Program-made: the position numbers and the translations under genes
Shown here: positions 33,146-44,913 of the stretch, one piece after another
Layout of the letters: each line of letters opens with the position of its first letter
Numbering within the stretch: the first letter of the stretch is position 1
Notes under the pieces: model-generated
Seen by the model: only the letters and a program-made list of their open reading frames with translations
The model's database searches: none
Told to the model about the DNA's origin: nothing
Assembly (NCBI GenBank): GCA_964034945.1
Contig: OZ035960.1
Location: 71,752,652-71,816,651, forward strand
Direction: 5' to 3'
Source of the DNA: Chrysopilus asiliformis
Lineage: Eukaryota; Arthropoda; Insecta; Diptera; Rhagionidae
Length of the DNA stretch: 64,000 bases

Positions 33146-33551
33146 AGCCTAGTACGCAGTTCGAATAAAATGGAATTTTCCATACAAATTTAACACTGCG
33201 CTTAAATTTGACCTCAGAAATTTTACCAAGCGGTACGCAGTTCGCTGGTAAAATGATGTGAAAAACTCATGTTGCAATGTTGCCTACACTACACTACACT
33301 AGATGGCGTAGAAAGTCTCCACTTGATTTTACCAGCATTTTAACTGTTCGGTACATTAAATTCGAGGTAAAAATTTGACAGATGAAAATAATAGAGGTTC
33401 TGTTTCCAGTTTTCTTAACGAGTGTGGTTTTTTAATTGTGTGTGCTCGGCTGTCAATGTTTTTTCTCCACAAACAGTTTTTACTTCGGTTTCAATGTGCC
33501 AATTTGGAGACCGCGTTAAAATTTCATTTTACTCGAACTGCGTACTAGGCT
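33146..33551. mobile_element. MITE, 406 bp, TAA target
   Basis: TIR AGCCTAGTACGCAGTTCGA with its complement at the right end; TAA at 33143-33145 and 33552-33554. The terminal word GTACGCAGTTCG recurs internally at 33232 and, in weaker form, near 33345. Noncoding, PIF-Harbinger-like by target site. Confidence 0.8.
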
Positions 33552-34261
33552 TAAAGAGTTTAAATCTTAAATAAAAATGTTATGAGCAGTTAATTCATAT
33601 GATTCTCATAAAAACGCGCTTGTAAAAGTTTAAGTATAAAAATACTTGTTAAAATGCTCATATGAGACATAAAAGAGTTAAACTCGCATAACGCGAGCTT
33701 TTGTTTTTATTAGTAGAATTTTATTCTTAAAATAAATCTTCTTCAACAGGCGCCATATTTTCCCTTGATCTTTTTTAACAATAAAACTTTGAAATTCCAA
33801 AAACAGCTTATATACATATGTAAATTAGGACCTAAAAACACTGCAAAAAGCTATGAGAATATCAATAAACTCTCATTAGAATTCAAATAGTGTTCTTGTG
33901 AGACTTTCGTGACTCTTACAAAAAGAACTGATGTCTTGTTATAAGATAAACAAAGTTCTCATAAGTGCGCCATTTAAGCCTCATGAGCCACTCATAAAAC
34001 AGTTGTAGCATTCTACAAGGGTGAAATAGCTCAGTATGAATACTCTCAAAAGACTCTAGTAGAGTCTTATGAGACGAAAATTGTTAGTTGGGATGTCACA
34101 CACTTTATATTTTCACAACAACACGCAATTTCTAAAAAAAAATTTTTGTGAAGCTTTAAACTTGTTTTTTACTTTTTAGTGCATTTTGAAAGTGTATAAG
34201 GTTATAAAACGTGTTTTTTAAAGTGTTTTTTTTTTAATTTTATACTTTTTAGTCTTGAATT
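33552..34261. other. noncoding sequence with a possible outer element end
   Basis: CCCAACTAACAA at 32732 and TTGTTAGTTGGG near 34082 could bound a ~1.36-kb element that contains both TAA MITEs. Near 34170 TTTTTACTTTTTAGTGCATT resembles a hairpin-arm word. No gene. Confidence 0.35.
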
Positions 34262-34640
34262 AGCCTACCAAAAACCTCAAGAAAAAATCTTTCGCGGGAA
34301 ATTTGAGCAAAAGGAAACTCACGTTATCTTTGCAGGACATTCCATTATCATTACAGAATTCTAAATATCAGAGTCGGATTCAGCGACCCCGAAAACCCCC
34401 TAATGCCATTTTTCCCCGGGAAAGACGGGAAAAGGATATTTACGTCATACTTGCAAGACCTTCAGTTTTGAATTTTGAAAATCTAACACCGGATTCGTGA
34501 TCAGCGACCCCGAAAACCCCCTGATTCCATTTTTTCTCGGAAAAAAATGGGAAAAAGGATATTTGCGTTATCCTTACAGGACCTTCCATTATCCTTATAA
34601 GGATGGAGTAGTAAAAATATTGAACTGTCACCGGAACTAC
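34262..34640 (-). repeat. old Helitron minisatellite units
   Basis: Diverged units: CAGCGACCCCGAAAACCCCC twice, and TTATCCTTACAGGACCTTCC at 34567. It ends where a LINE fragment begins. Confidence 0.7.
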
Positions 34641-35157
34641 GCAAGGTCTTATCATTATGGACGTTGAAATCACCCGCAACAACAATTTCAGCGTCAGGGT
34701 TTGTTGCAGTAATTGCATCGATGGAGACAGACAATTTGTCCAACTCGACCAACGTGTTCTCGGTGGAACAATTAGGGCTTCGATAAATGAAATAAAGGTA
34801 GATGTGCTTGCGCATATGGAGCTTTAACCAGATGAAATTAAATTCTGGATTAGCGCATTTTCCTAAGTTAGGAAGAAGTGAGTAAGGCACATCGTTGCGG
34901 ATATAAATTGAGATACCCCTTTGACGAAAAAATACTGGCTCCAGGTGATACCCATTGACCTGAAATTGACCTGGGTCGCAATCACGATCAACTTTAGTCT
35001 CACCCAAAGCCAGTATCTCTGGTTTATTTTGGGAAAGGTGGATGTAAACAGAAAGATGGTTCTCCCTAATTCCGCGAACATTGCAAAAATTAAATTTTGA
35101 ATTTCGACTTACCCGCATCGGTCCAACAAAAAACACAAAACGACAACACGGACACAA
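34641..35157 (-). pseudogene. non-LTR retrotransposon endonuclease fragment
   Basis: N-terminal part of the apurinic-like endonuclease that nicks target DNA for a LINE. Seen in order: FNFCNVRGIRENHLSVYIHL, PEILALGETKVDRDCD (the catalytic glutamate in the ETK position), GISIYIRNDVPYSLL, IYLYFIYRSPNCS, and EIVVAGDFNVHN (GDFN motif). Homology stops at about 34641, where it runs into Helitron sequence, so the catalytic histidine block and the RT are missing. Upstream to about 35480 is probably its 5' UTR. The reading frame is uninterrupted within the fragment. Confidence 0.85.
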
Positions 35158-35494
35158 ACAGTAGCCAAGTGGAGTATACGAGGATACAAAAGAGCTGGAA
35201 ACGGTTAACGGTTGCTCAGTACAAAAGCCTTAAGCAACCAGATGCCAACCGCTCCTGCACCCTGCACCCCGCAGAGGCTCCACTTAGCCGGGAAAGGTAT
35301 TAAAAAGGGCCTTAAGAAGCCCTTTGCCCTGGCACTTCACTATTTTTATTTTTTTTTTATATCACGCGGCGGACGGTTTTCGGTTTTTCGTTGTTTTGTT
35401 TTTTTTTGTCGCGGAATACGAAAATTGTAGTGCGGTTTGTGTCGATCGAAATGCAGCCACGTCCGTTCGCTGCTACTGTCCAGCACATTTTCCT
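35158..35494 (-). other. probable LINE 5' leader
   Basis: Upstream of the endonuclease fragment. Contains a T-rich tract and GC-rich words, no supported gene. Confidence 0.35.
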
Positions 35495-37636
35495 ATCAAA
35501 ATTGGAACAGTTGTATCAAAATTCCAGTTTGAAGTCAAACTTTCCAATAAGATTTTTTAAAATTTGTTCCAACAGGATTTTGATGTACGGGAGTTTTATT
35601 TAGAATCATATCCTAAATAACTTTTGTTCTTGGACTTATTTGATAATATGAACAGTTTTTGAGATATTCGCAAAAAACATTTTAGTTCGTATGGGGGTTA
35701 CCCCCCTAATAGTCCATATTTGTCCTTTAACGAACTTAACCTTGCATTTTACGACAAACGGATCTGCTCAAAATTTCAAGTCTCTAGCTCAATCCGTGCG
35801 CCCGCAATCCGCGCCACAGACGGACATGCAAAAATCAATTTTGTTTATCATTCTAAACACACTGGTGTAATACATTTTTATACCCGTATGGTGAAACCAA
35901 AGGGTATACTAACTTTGCCTTACCGTTTGTAACGCCAAGATCCCGTCATCACACACAAAAATGAATTACACCAGTGTGTTTAGGATGATAAAAAAAATTG
36001 AATTTTCCATGTCCGTCTGTCTGTCCGTCCGTCCGTCCGTCCGTCTGTCTGTCTGTCTGTCTGTGGCGCGGATTGCAGGCGCATGGATTGAACTAGAGAC
36101 GTGAAATTTTGCGCAGATTCATTTTTCGTAAAATGCGAGGCTAAGTTCGTTAATGGGCAAAAATGGACCATTAGGGGGGGTACCCCCCATACGAACGAAA
36201 ACGCTTTTTACGAATATCTCAAAAACGGTACATCTTATCAAAAATGCAAGAACAAAAGTTATTTAGGATATGATTCTACATAAAACTTCCATACATCAAA
36301 ATCCGATTGGAAAAAATTTAAAAAAATCTTATAGGAAAGTTTGACTTCAAATTGGAATTTTGGTACAACTGTTCGAATTTTGATACGAATATCACCATAC
36401 GGGTCTCCAATGATTGCCAGATTGACAATTGTAGCTTTTGTTATGTTTATACCCGTATGGTGACACCAAAGGGTATATTAACTTTGCCTTAGCGTTTGTA
36501 ACGCCAAGATCTCGTCATCACACAAAAAAATGAATTACACCAGTGTGTTTAGAATGATAAAACATAACAAAAGCTATAATTGCCAATCTGGCAATTATTG
36601 AAAACCCGTATGGTGATTTAAGTGAAAAGCGAACAGTTGTATCAAAATTCCACTATGAAGTCAAATTTTCCAATAAGATTTTTTAAAATTTATTCCAATC
36701 GGATTTTCATGTATGGGAGTTTTATGTAGAATCATATCCTAAATAACTTTTGTTCTTGAACTTTTTTGATAAAATTCACCGTTTTTGAGATATTCAGAAA
36801 AAATGTTTTCGTTCGTATGGGGGGTACCCCCCCTAATGGTCCATTTTTGGCCATTAACGAACTTAGCCTCACATTTTACGAAAAACGGATCTGTGCAAAA
36901 TTTCAAGTCTCTAGCTCAATCCGTGCGCCCGCAATCCGCGCCACAGACAGACGGACAGACGGACGGACGGACAGACGGACGGACGGACATGCAAAAATTA
37001 AATATTTTTATCATTCTAAACACACTGGTGTAATTCATTTTTTTGTGCGATGACGGGATCTTGGCGTTACAAACGGTAAGGCAAAGTTAATATACCCTTT
37101 GGTTTCACCATACGGGTATAAAAAAGTTGAATTTAGCATGTCCGTCCGTCCGTCCGTCTGTCCGTCTGTCTGTGGCGCGGATTGCGTGCGCACGGATTGA
37201 GCTAGAGACTTGAAATTTTGCGTAGATCCATTTTTCGTAAAATTCGAGGCTAAGTTCATTCATGGGTAAGAATGGACCATTAGGGGGGGTACCCCCCATA
37301 CGAACGAAAACGTTTTTTGTCAATATCTCAAAAACGGTGCATCTTATCAAAAAAGTCCAAGAACAAAAGTTATTCAGGATATTATTCTACATAAAACTTC
37401 CATACATCAAAACCCGATTGGAACAAATTTTAAAAAATCTTATTGGAAAGTTTGACTTCATAGTTGAATTTTGATAAAACTGTTCGCCATTCACTTAAAT
37501 CACCATACGGGTTTTCAATAATTGCCAGATTGGCAATTATAGCTTTTGTTATGTTTATGTGTGGTGACGGGGTCTTGGCGTTACAAACGGTAAGGCAAAG
37601 TTAATATACCCTTTGGTTTCACCATACGGGTATAAA
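35495..37636. mobile_element. cluster of INE-1/DINE-like elements in alternating orientation
   Basis: Copies: about 35495-35878 (-), 35879-36448 (+), 36449-36560 (+, 5' end only), 36561-37130 (-), 37131-37556 (+), 37557-37636 (-, 5' end only). The 5' end is TATACCCGTATGGTGAAACC followed by AAAGGGTATA (a TATACCC/GGGTATA stem). It is followed by TTTGTAACGCCAAGATC, a GTCC/GTCT microsatellite, GAGCTAGAGACTTGAAATTT and the 3' end ATAATTGCC...GGCAATTAT hairpin plus TTTTGTTATGTTTA. This layout is that of Drosophila INE-1 (Helentron-derived). Confidence 0.75.
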
Positions 37637-38160
37637 AATGTCATTTTTGGCATCAGTATTATACGACCAAATACAGCAATGTATGTCAATATTTTTGGGA
37701 AAATCCAAAATTATAAAAATTGTCCCCCTTACAGTTTTTATTATATAGATGGGAAAAAAGTAAAGTGGACACATCTACAGATAGAGAGCTTTCCTTTAAA
37801 AAAAGAATAATCAAAATCGATTCTAAGCTGGAGCTGTGTCGAAAGAAATAGAAAATATCGCTTTGCCCTTTAAATATATAGATGAGTCTTCGATATTAAC
37901 AACACGGATCGCAGCTGGGCGTTTAATGAAGGGGTAAAATACCCATGCTCGAAGCCAGGTTGCTGGTGCCAAGGTTTTGTTTTTTTAATTTAATTTATTT
38001 TTCCATTTAGTTAAAACAAATTTTTTTCTTTGTGATTTTTGTGTTTTTTTTTTGTATGTGAAAACTGTTTAAAACAAAAATAGAGACACTAATTATAAAC
38101 CGAAAACGATTTTGATCAGATTTTCACCATTGTCCGCGATGATAATATTTTATGACTGAA
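37637..38160. other. noncoding sequence
   Basis: Two Helitron-5'-like words (TATATAGATGGG near 37744, AATATATAGATGAG near 37875) but no complete element. No gene. Confidence 0.3.
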
Positions 38161-38318
38161 GTTAGCTTGCCCATGAGGAGGCTGGAAAAACGAATTGGGT
38201 ATTAGAGTTTTAAAATTCAAAACCGAAAGTCTTGAAGCGAACACGTTTATTTTCTAAAAGTTATATCTGGAAGTTTTTTGTGCAAAAAAAACTTTAGCCC
38301 GACAACGATGGGTCTGCA
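38161..38318 (+). mobile_element. old Helitron 3' end
   Basis: AGTTTTAAAATTCAAAACCG then ACAACGATGGGTCTGCATCT and AG|T, a diverged version of the 3' module of the minisatellite Helitrons. A single satellite unit follows separately at 38405-38489. Confidence 0.6.
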
Positions 38319-38489
38319 TCTAGTAAAATATTATTTAAAATTGGTGGAAAAGTGAAATGGACACATCTAAAAATAATTTTCTAAAAGTTATTTCTTGCAT
38401 TTGCTTTATCCTTACAGGACCTTCCGTTTTGAATTTTGAAAATCTGAAAAAACCGGATTCGGGATCAGCGACCCCAAAAACCCCCGAGT

Positions 38490-39257
38490 GATACTTTTCA
38501 GCCTCCTATTGAGCAGGATTCATGGCGAAAATCACGGTTTAAAAATACCCAAACCCCCTTTACCCCCCGTTCACCCCCTTAGCGCTAAAATTTCGAAAAA
38601 TATCGATGGTGGGACATATTCTGAAAGTTTCAAGTCTCTATCTTCAGGGGTTTGGGCTGGGCGACAGGTTAAACGATTTTATATATAGAGCAGATGGTTT
38701 TCACTTTTTCCAATAAAGACTCAATTTCAACAAAAAAAAAATAAAAATATTTTGCCACCGCTCAGAATTGAACCCGTACCTGGCGCGATGTAGTTTACAC
38801 TTATTCAGTAGTAAGAATATAAATTTTAAAGATAAATTAAGTAATAAAAAACTGCAGTCATTGGGGACTGCCAACAGAAATGAAAACAATAATATATGTA
38901 AGGTAATAATTATTTTGTCGTGTATTTATACCTATATATTTTTCAACCTGAAATTTCGAAAATATATGCTAATAAACAGTAAACTTTAAATAAAAGTCAA
39001 TATGCATATTAAGGTGTAAATTCCTGAGCAGCACATGATTTTCTTATACAAAAAATGGCTAGAGATATTTAATTTTTTCTGTAAAAGAATGCCACGTGCT
39101 GTTCAGAAATGTTCTGTGTAATTTTATTTTTCTGTATATTTTCCAAAAAAAAAATCGATTTTTTGTTGTGTAAGAAAGCCATGTGCTATTCAGAAATTTC
39201 CTCGCTAATTTTATTTTGCTCGGTACTGTCTTCCAAAAAAAAAAATTAATTTTTTCT
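38490..39257. other. noncoding; possible Helitron 5' end
   Basis: Around 38689 the complement reads TCTATATATAAAATCG, a Helitron-like start on the minus strand, following CCTGAAGATAGAGACTTGAA. From 38700 on I recognise nothing. Confidence 0.35.
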
Positions 39258-40128
39258 GTATAAAAAAAATTTTCTAAAAAAAATAAAACCGACTTTTAGA
39301 AAAAAACTGAAAAGAAAAAAAGCACTAAAAAGAAAAAAATAATTTAAAACTATGGCCATTAATAGCGTATTTAAAATTCGGCTTTTTTGGAGTGGCGTTA
39401 AATTTACACTAAATAAAATCTTTGTAAAATTTCTATTGTTAAGTTTCGCACAAAATCAGTTTGTACATGGAGACAAAAAATAGGATAGATTTCTACAAAA
39501 AATAGTAACATATGAGACAGTGGGCTTTTTTATAGCGATTGCTTAAAAATAGGGAATCCAATTTGGGACATAAAAGAACTTAGTTTTGGTGCTTCTAAGA
39601 GCCGTGTCTATAGTTAATCTGTTTAACAACAAAATTTTTGGAGTCGACCTTAGTTCTTAGTTAGCCTTAAGGGTTAGAAAGTATATAAACGATTAGCCTT
39701 AACACTAGATTGCCCAAGGAAGTCAAGCAGTCAAAATGACTGTTTTGGCAATATAGGTATAACACATATATATATACCAGAAATGAAGAAGGGGGGAGGT
39801 TAATACAATTATTAATAAACGCATTTATATGTATGTATGTTGTACAAAAAGTCACAAAATTCTAACAAATTGTGTCATTATATACATAATTGTTTTTTTG
39901 ATTGAAGTTAAAAAGTAGTCAAAATGACTTGCTTGGGCAATCTAGTGTTAAGGGTTAGAAAGTATGTAATTTATTTTAGTTGCAAATTTAACGCCACTCC
40001 AAAAAAGCCGAATTTTAAATACGCTATTAATGGACATAGTTTGAAATTATTTTTTTCTTTTTAGTGCTTTTTTCTTTTTTCAGTTTTTTTTAAAGTCGGT
40101 TTTATTTTTTTTAGAAATTTTTTTTTTT
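39258..40128. mobile_element. foldback element sharing hairpin-arm words
   Basis: Arms 39258-39405 and 39984-40128 mirror each other: AAAACCGACTTTTAG, GCACTAAAAAGAAAAAAATA, TTAATAGCGTATTTAAAATT, CGGCTTTTTTGGAGTGGCGT. The core holds a TTAA MITE. The block GCACTAAAAAGAAAAAAATA is the same as in the hairpins at 8.4, 14.4, 17.6 and 22.4 kb although the rest differs. Confidence 0.8.
39703..39947. mobile_element. TTAA-type MITE (piggyBac-like), 245 bp
   Basis: Ends CACTAGATTGCCCAAG and complement of CACTAGATTGCCCAAG; TTAA at 39699-39702 and 39948-39951. Subterminal AGTCAAAATGACT palindromes occur on both sides. Its target lies in a ~32-bp tandem duplication (TTAGCCTTAAGGGTTAGAAA). Confidence 0.85.
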
Positions 40129-40143
40129 TATTTCGAACGTTTT

Positions 40144-43100
40144 ACTGCCGTGAAGTTAGCATTAACTAGTTAGCACTAAGTTTTTTAGTTCCCATGCTCG
40201 CCGCTGCTGTCAGTTAATTCGAATGTTCGCCGCCTCGTTATGCGCGCCGCAGCAAGCGACCAAAATGAAAAATATTACGAATCGGAACCAAAAAAGTTAT
40301 CGATAAGTATACAGCCGCAGAACGAAACATAGTACAAACTTAATTTTTTACTATGTTTTAGCCCTTCTCCTGCCGGTTAATTCCTTGGGTTTCGTAAATC
40401 GCTCGGCCCCTCACGAGCTGAGATATTGGCAAAAGTTTGAACCCTCGAAAATAATCGATATTTAAGAGGGCTCAAAATGATTTTTCCCGAAAATGGGAAA
40501 ACTTCCCACCTCAATTTTTTTATATGTTTTAGGTCCCCTTATGCCCTTTCTTTTGCTGTATTTCGCAAGTAGCCCAGACCCGTACGAGCTGAGAATTTTT
40601 GAAAAGTGTTGGCTATGTGAAAAAAAACGGAAAATTACAAGAAATTTTCAAAGCCACTTTTCTCGAAAATGGAAAATTTTCCCACCTCAATTTTTTTATA
40701 TGTTTTAGGCCTCCTCATGCCCTTTCTTTTGCCGGGTTTCTCAAGTAGCCCAGACCCGTACGAGCTGAGAATTTTAGAAAAGTGTTGGCAAAATGAAAAA
40801 AAAAACGGAAAATTACAAGAAATTTTCAAAGTCACTTTTCTCGGAAATGGAAAATTTTCCTACCTCAATTTTGCCGTATTTCGCAAGTAGCTCAGACCCG
40901 TACGAGCTGAGAATTTGAGAAAGAATTGGTAAAAAAATGCGGAAAATCGGATAACTCCTTCCCCCTTCCCGCTGAAAATTGAAGTTTTTGGCGATTTACA
41001 TCAATAAAGTTTCAAAGAAAAAAGTGTTTAGAATACAATTCTACATAATTCGGCCATATATCAAAATTCAATCTGACCATTCTTTCTCCCCTTTTTTTAA
41101 TTTTTCAATTAAATTTCTGACACTACGGGTTAGTTTTCGGTTCATAACACGAAAACTGTTTGAAATACTACCTTTATGTCTTCAAAAAAGTTGTAGAGAA
41201 TTGTATTTAGCATCTAATAGTAAAACAAGTAACCAAAAAAGGATACCTCTCGAATTTACCGAACATATTCCTCGCCGTGAAAAAATTTGTATGAAATTTT
41301 TTTCTCACGATACTTTTTTTGAAAATTTCAGACAATTTTCCTACATTTTGCTGTAAATAGTGTGTATCTACGATGAACAGGTCAAAAGATACAAGTTTTT
41401 TCACGGCGAGGAATAGATTCGGTAAATTCGAGAGAACTTTTTTTTGGGGCAATTTTTCAAAAATCTGAGAAATACCACCAAACTCCTATTTCTCCCCTTC
41501 CGAAACCCGCTTTGAGACCGAAAAAATTCACTTCCGGTGAGGAGTTATGCCACGCAAAAGGGGTACATGTACAAAAAAAAATTATCATCAATTTGAATTA
41601 TAGTTCCCATGCTGCCATTATGAATGTGACTTATGAAATTCCCCTCTTGACAACTAAAGAAATTCCCGCCAAAATGAAAATAAATTAAATTTGCAATTTT
41701 CCAAACTTTGAATGGAGGAAAATGCTTCGTTTTTAGGCGTATCTATTTTGGAGGTATTTTCACGGAAAACAGGTAACAGATCTGTGAAGAAAACAGCCTG
41801 GGAACGACAAAAATCATGGAAAATCTGACGGTGGCCACAGAAGGGGAAATTAATTTTTTAATTTTCCTATTTTCTTCCCATTTAATGGATAAAATTACAT
41901 AGAAATTGGCATTTTCAAAGCGAATTTGCATTTTCAGATCAAATCCCACAATTTGATATAAAAATCTTTCGAAAAACTATAAAAACTTTTTGAATGAAAT
42001 CAAGTTTACATTCAAAGTTCATTTGCTTGTTTTCCCATGTAAAAATTTCTTCGATTTTTTTAACAATATTTTTTGATTTTCCGAACGACTTTAGCTAGAG
42101 ATCTGAAATTTTGCACAAATGTAAGTAACGTAAAGAGAAAGAATTGGTAAAAAAATGGGGAAAATCGGATAACTCCTTCCCCCCTTCCCGCTGAAAATTG
42201 AAGTTTTTGACGATTTTCTCAAAAACGGTTCGGTTTATCAAAAAAGTTGCAAACAGAAAAGTGTTTAGAACACAATTTTACATAATTCACCCATATATCA
42301 TAAATTCAACCGACCGACATTTATAATGTTTCATGTCGCTCAAAGATTTTGGATTTTCTTCGGAAAATTTTTCCATTGCAGATTTACCTGAAATCAATTT
42401 TTTTCAAAAATTTATATCTTTTGACCTGTTCATCGTAGATACACACTATTTACAGCAAAATGTAGGAAAATTGTCTGAAATTTTCAAAAAAAGTATCGTG
42501 AGAAAAAAATTTCATACAAATTTTTTCACGGCGAGGAATATGTTCGGTAAATTCGAGAGGTATCCTTTTTTGGTTACTTGTTTTACTATTAGATGCTAAA
42601 TACAATTCTCTACAACTTTTTTGAAGACATAAAGGTAGTATTTCAAACAGTTTTCGTGTTATGAACCGAAAACTAACCCGTAGTGTCAGAAATTTAATTG
42701 AAAAATTAAAAAAGGGGAGAAAGAATGGTCAGATTGAATTTTGATATATGGCCGAATTATGTAGAATTGTATTCTAAACACTTTTTTCTTTGAAACTTTA
42801 TTGATGTAAATCGCCAAAAACTTCAATTTTCAGCGGGAAGGGGGAAGGAGTTATCCGATTTTCCGCATTTTTTTACCAATTCTTTCTCAAATTCTCAGCT
42901 CGTACGGGTCTGAGCTACTTGCGAAATACGGCAAAATTGAGGTAGGAAAATTTTCCATTTCCGAGAAAAGTGACTTTGAAAATTTCTTGTAATTTTCCGT
43001 TTTTTTTTTCATTTTGCCAACACTTTTCTAAAATTCTCAGCTCGTACGGGTCTGGGCTACTTGAGAAACCCGGCAAAAGAAAGGGCATGAGGAGGCCTAA

Positions 43101-43662
43101 AACAGATAAAAAAATTGAGGTGGGAAAATTTTCCATTTTCGAGAAAAGTGGCTTTGAAAATTTCTTGTAATTTTCCGTTTTTTTTTCACATAGCCAACAC
43201 TTTTCAAAAATTCTCAGCTCGTACGGGTCTGGGCTACTTGCGAAATACAGCAAAAGAAAGGGCATAAGGGGACCTAAAACATATAAAAAAATTGAGGTGG
43301 GAAGTTTTCCCATTTTCGGGAAAAATCATTTTGAGCCCTCTTAAATATCGATTATTTTCGAGGGTTCAAACTTTTGCCCATATCTCAGCTCGTGAGGGGC
43401 CGAGCGATTTACGAAACCCAAGGAATTAACCGGCAGGAGAAGGGCTAAAACATAGTAAAAAATTAATTTTGTACTATGTTTCGTTCTGCGGCTCTATACT
43501 TATCGATAACTTTTTTGATTCCGATTCGTAATATTTTTCATTTTGGTCGCTTGCTGCGGCGCGCATAACGAGGCGGCGAACATTCGAATTAACTGACAGC
43601 AGCGGCGAGCATGGGAACTAAAAAACTTAGTGCTAACTAGTTAATGCTAACTTCACGGCAGT
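40144..43662. mobile_element. 3.5-kb Foldback element with 9-bp TSD
   Basis: Ends ACTGCCGTGAAGTTAGCATT and its complement; 9-bp TSD GAACGTTTT at 40135-40143 and 43663-43671. Arms about 40144-41390 and 42417-43662 (about 1,246 bp each) are near-identical inverted copies around a ~1-kb core without a gene. Long arms containing tandem repeats and a 9-bp TSD match Drosophila Foldback (Mutator-like). It sits just outside the right arm of the foldback element at 39258-40128. Confidence 0.9.
40490..40900 (+). repeat. ~177-bp tandem repeat in the Foldback arm
   Basis: Three units starting near 40493, 40669 and 40846 share CCCACCTCAATTTTTTTATA, CCCAGACCCGTACGAGCTGA and AATTACAAGAAATTTTCAAA. The mirror set lies at 42900-43320. 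Units contain no protein signature. Confidence 0.8.
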
Positions 43663-43885
43663 GAACGTTTTTAGTTTCAATTTTTAATATAGGTAAAATT
43701 ACAAAGGGTTTGAGGGGATAAGTCCGCAGATGAGAAATATATAAAAGAATCTTCCAGATATTGTACTGAACACAATACAAAGAATTTTACTCGATATCCC
43801 AAGCAGGAAGGGGTTTGAAGGGGTAGGTTAACACGGGGGAAATATATAAAAGAACCTTCCTTGTGTTGTACTGAACACAACGTAA

Positions 43886-44215
43886 AAACATAACAAAAGC
43901 TATAATTGCCAATCTGGCAATTATTGAAAACCTGTATGGTGATATTGGTATCTTAATTTGAGCATTTGTACCAAAATTACACTTTGAAGTCGAACTTTCC
44001 AATCAGATTTTTTAAAATTTATTCCAATCGGATTTTGATGTATGGGAGTTTTATGTAGAATCATATTCTAAATAAGTTTTGTTCTTGCGCTTTTTTGATA
44101 AGATGCACCGTTTTTGAGAAATTCGGAGAAAACGTTTTCGTTTGTATGGGGGGTACCCCCCTAATGGTTCATTTTTGCCCATGAATGAACCAGGGCCCAA
44201 CCAGGAACTTTCTCT
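43886..44215 (-). mobile_element. INE-1/DINE-like fragment
   Basis: Starts ACATAACAAAAGCTATAATT, includes the 3' hairpin, and reaches the CCCCCTAATGGTTCATTTTT block, where it is truncated. Confidence 0.65.
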
Positions 44216-44343
44216 ACAACTTTCTCTTTGAGATGACCAAAATCGGTCCACCCAGTAAAAAGTTAGGCGTGAACATACATTAAAAAAAAATATTCAGGTG
44301 GAATTGAGAACCTTTTCCTTTTTGGAAGTCGGTTAAAAATGAA

Positions 44344-44646
44344 GAGCACGAGAATCTTTTGTGCAAATACAGGGAGAAATACCCTGATGCAGATAAGCAA
44401 GAAGTGATTAAGAAGATAAATTCCTTGCACACAAATTTTAGAAAAGAGTTAAAGCGGATAAACGACTCCATAAGAAGTGGTGCTGGAGCAGAGAAAGTGG
44501 TGGAGCTCACATTATGGTATTTTGAGGAAATGAAATTTCTCACATCCCTGGAACAACCATGTACGTCGCAAAACACAATGGAAATTGAATGCCAGGAAAG
44601 CTGTGTGGACAATATTTCCCCAAATAATACGACCAGTGTTAAATAG
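44344..44646 (+). pseudogene. MADF-domain fragment of a PIF-Harbinger accessory protein
   Basis: The MADF domain is a Myb/SANT-like DNA-binding domain used by the second protein of many insect PIF-Harbinger transposons. Here the middle and end of the domain are present: CKYREKYPDADKQEVIKKIN, SLHTNFRKELKRINDSIRSG, then ELTLWYFEEMKFLTSLEQP, followed by a serine/asparagine-rich tail and a stop. The N-terminal part is missing: the sequence upstream at 44216-44340 shows no homology. A convergent piece with Harbinger-transposase-like character lies on the minus strand at 44740-44880, so this was one transposon. Confidence 0.75.
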
Positions 44647-44739
44647 TGTTAATTAATCGTGTTAGTGTTAGTAGCAGTTCGTTAAATAACGTTCCGTCAA
44701 AACGTAAAAAATTTTAAAAATCCCTTGGTTCGCTTATTT

Positions 44740-44881
44740 TTAACTGACTTCTTTTTTTAACCACTCCTTCATCCGTCTGCGCTTCTTTTTCAAACTCTTC
44801 TTGAAGTTCACAGCCAGTGTAATACTAGCTTCAATGTTATTTAGAGATATGTTGACTGCTCAAGAATCAAACCTAAAATGA
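44740..44881 (-). pseudogene. possible Harbinger protein piece
   Basis: Read from 44864 down: NIEASITLAVNFKKSLKKKR, RRMKEWLKKEVS, stop. A basic RRRxKEWLKK block resembles the start of PIF-Harbinger transposases, but the piece is too short to be sure. The hAT MITE at 44914 is just upstream. Confidence 0.35.
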
Positions 44882-44913
44882 TTTATTGTGCAATAACATT
44901 GCATCGTCTAGGG

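Noticed and set aside
36940..36990. Functional GTCC/GTCT microsatellite locus
   Set aside because: It is the standard internal microsatellite of the INE-1-like family, present in each full copy.
42915..43313. 132-residue frame with mirrored partner at 40493
   Set aside because: It is made of the ~177-bp tandem repeat of the Foldback arms, with no domain signature.
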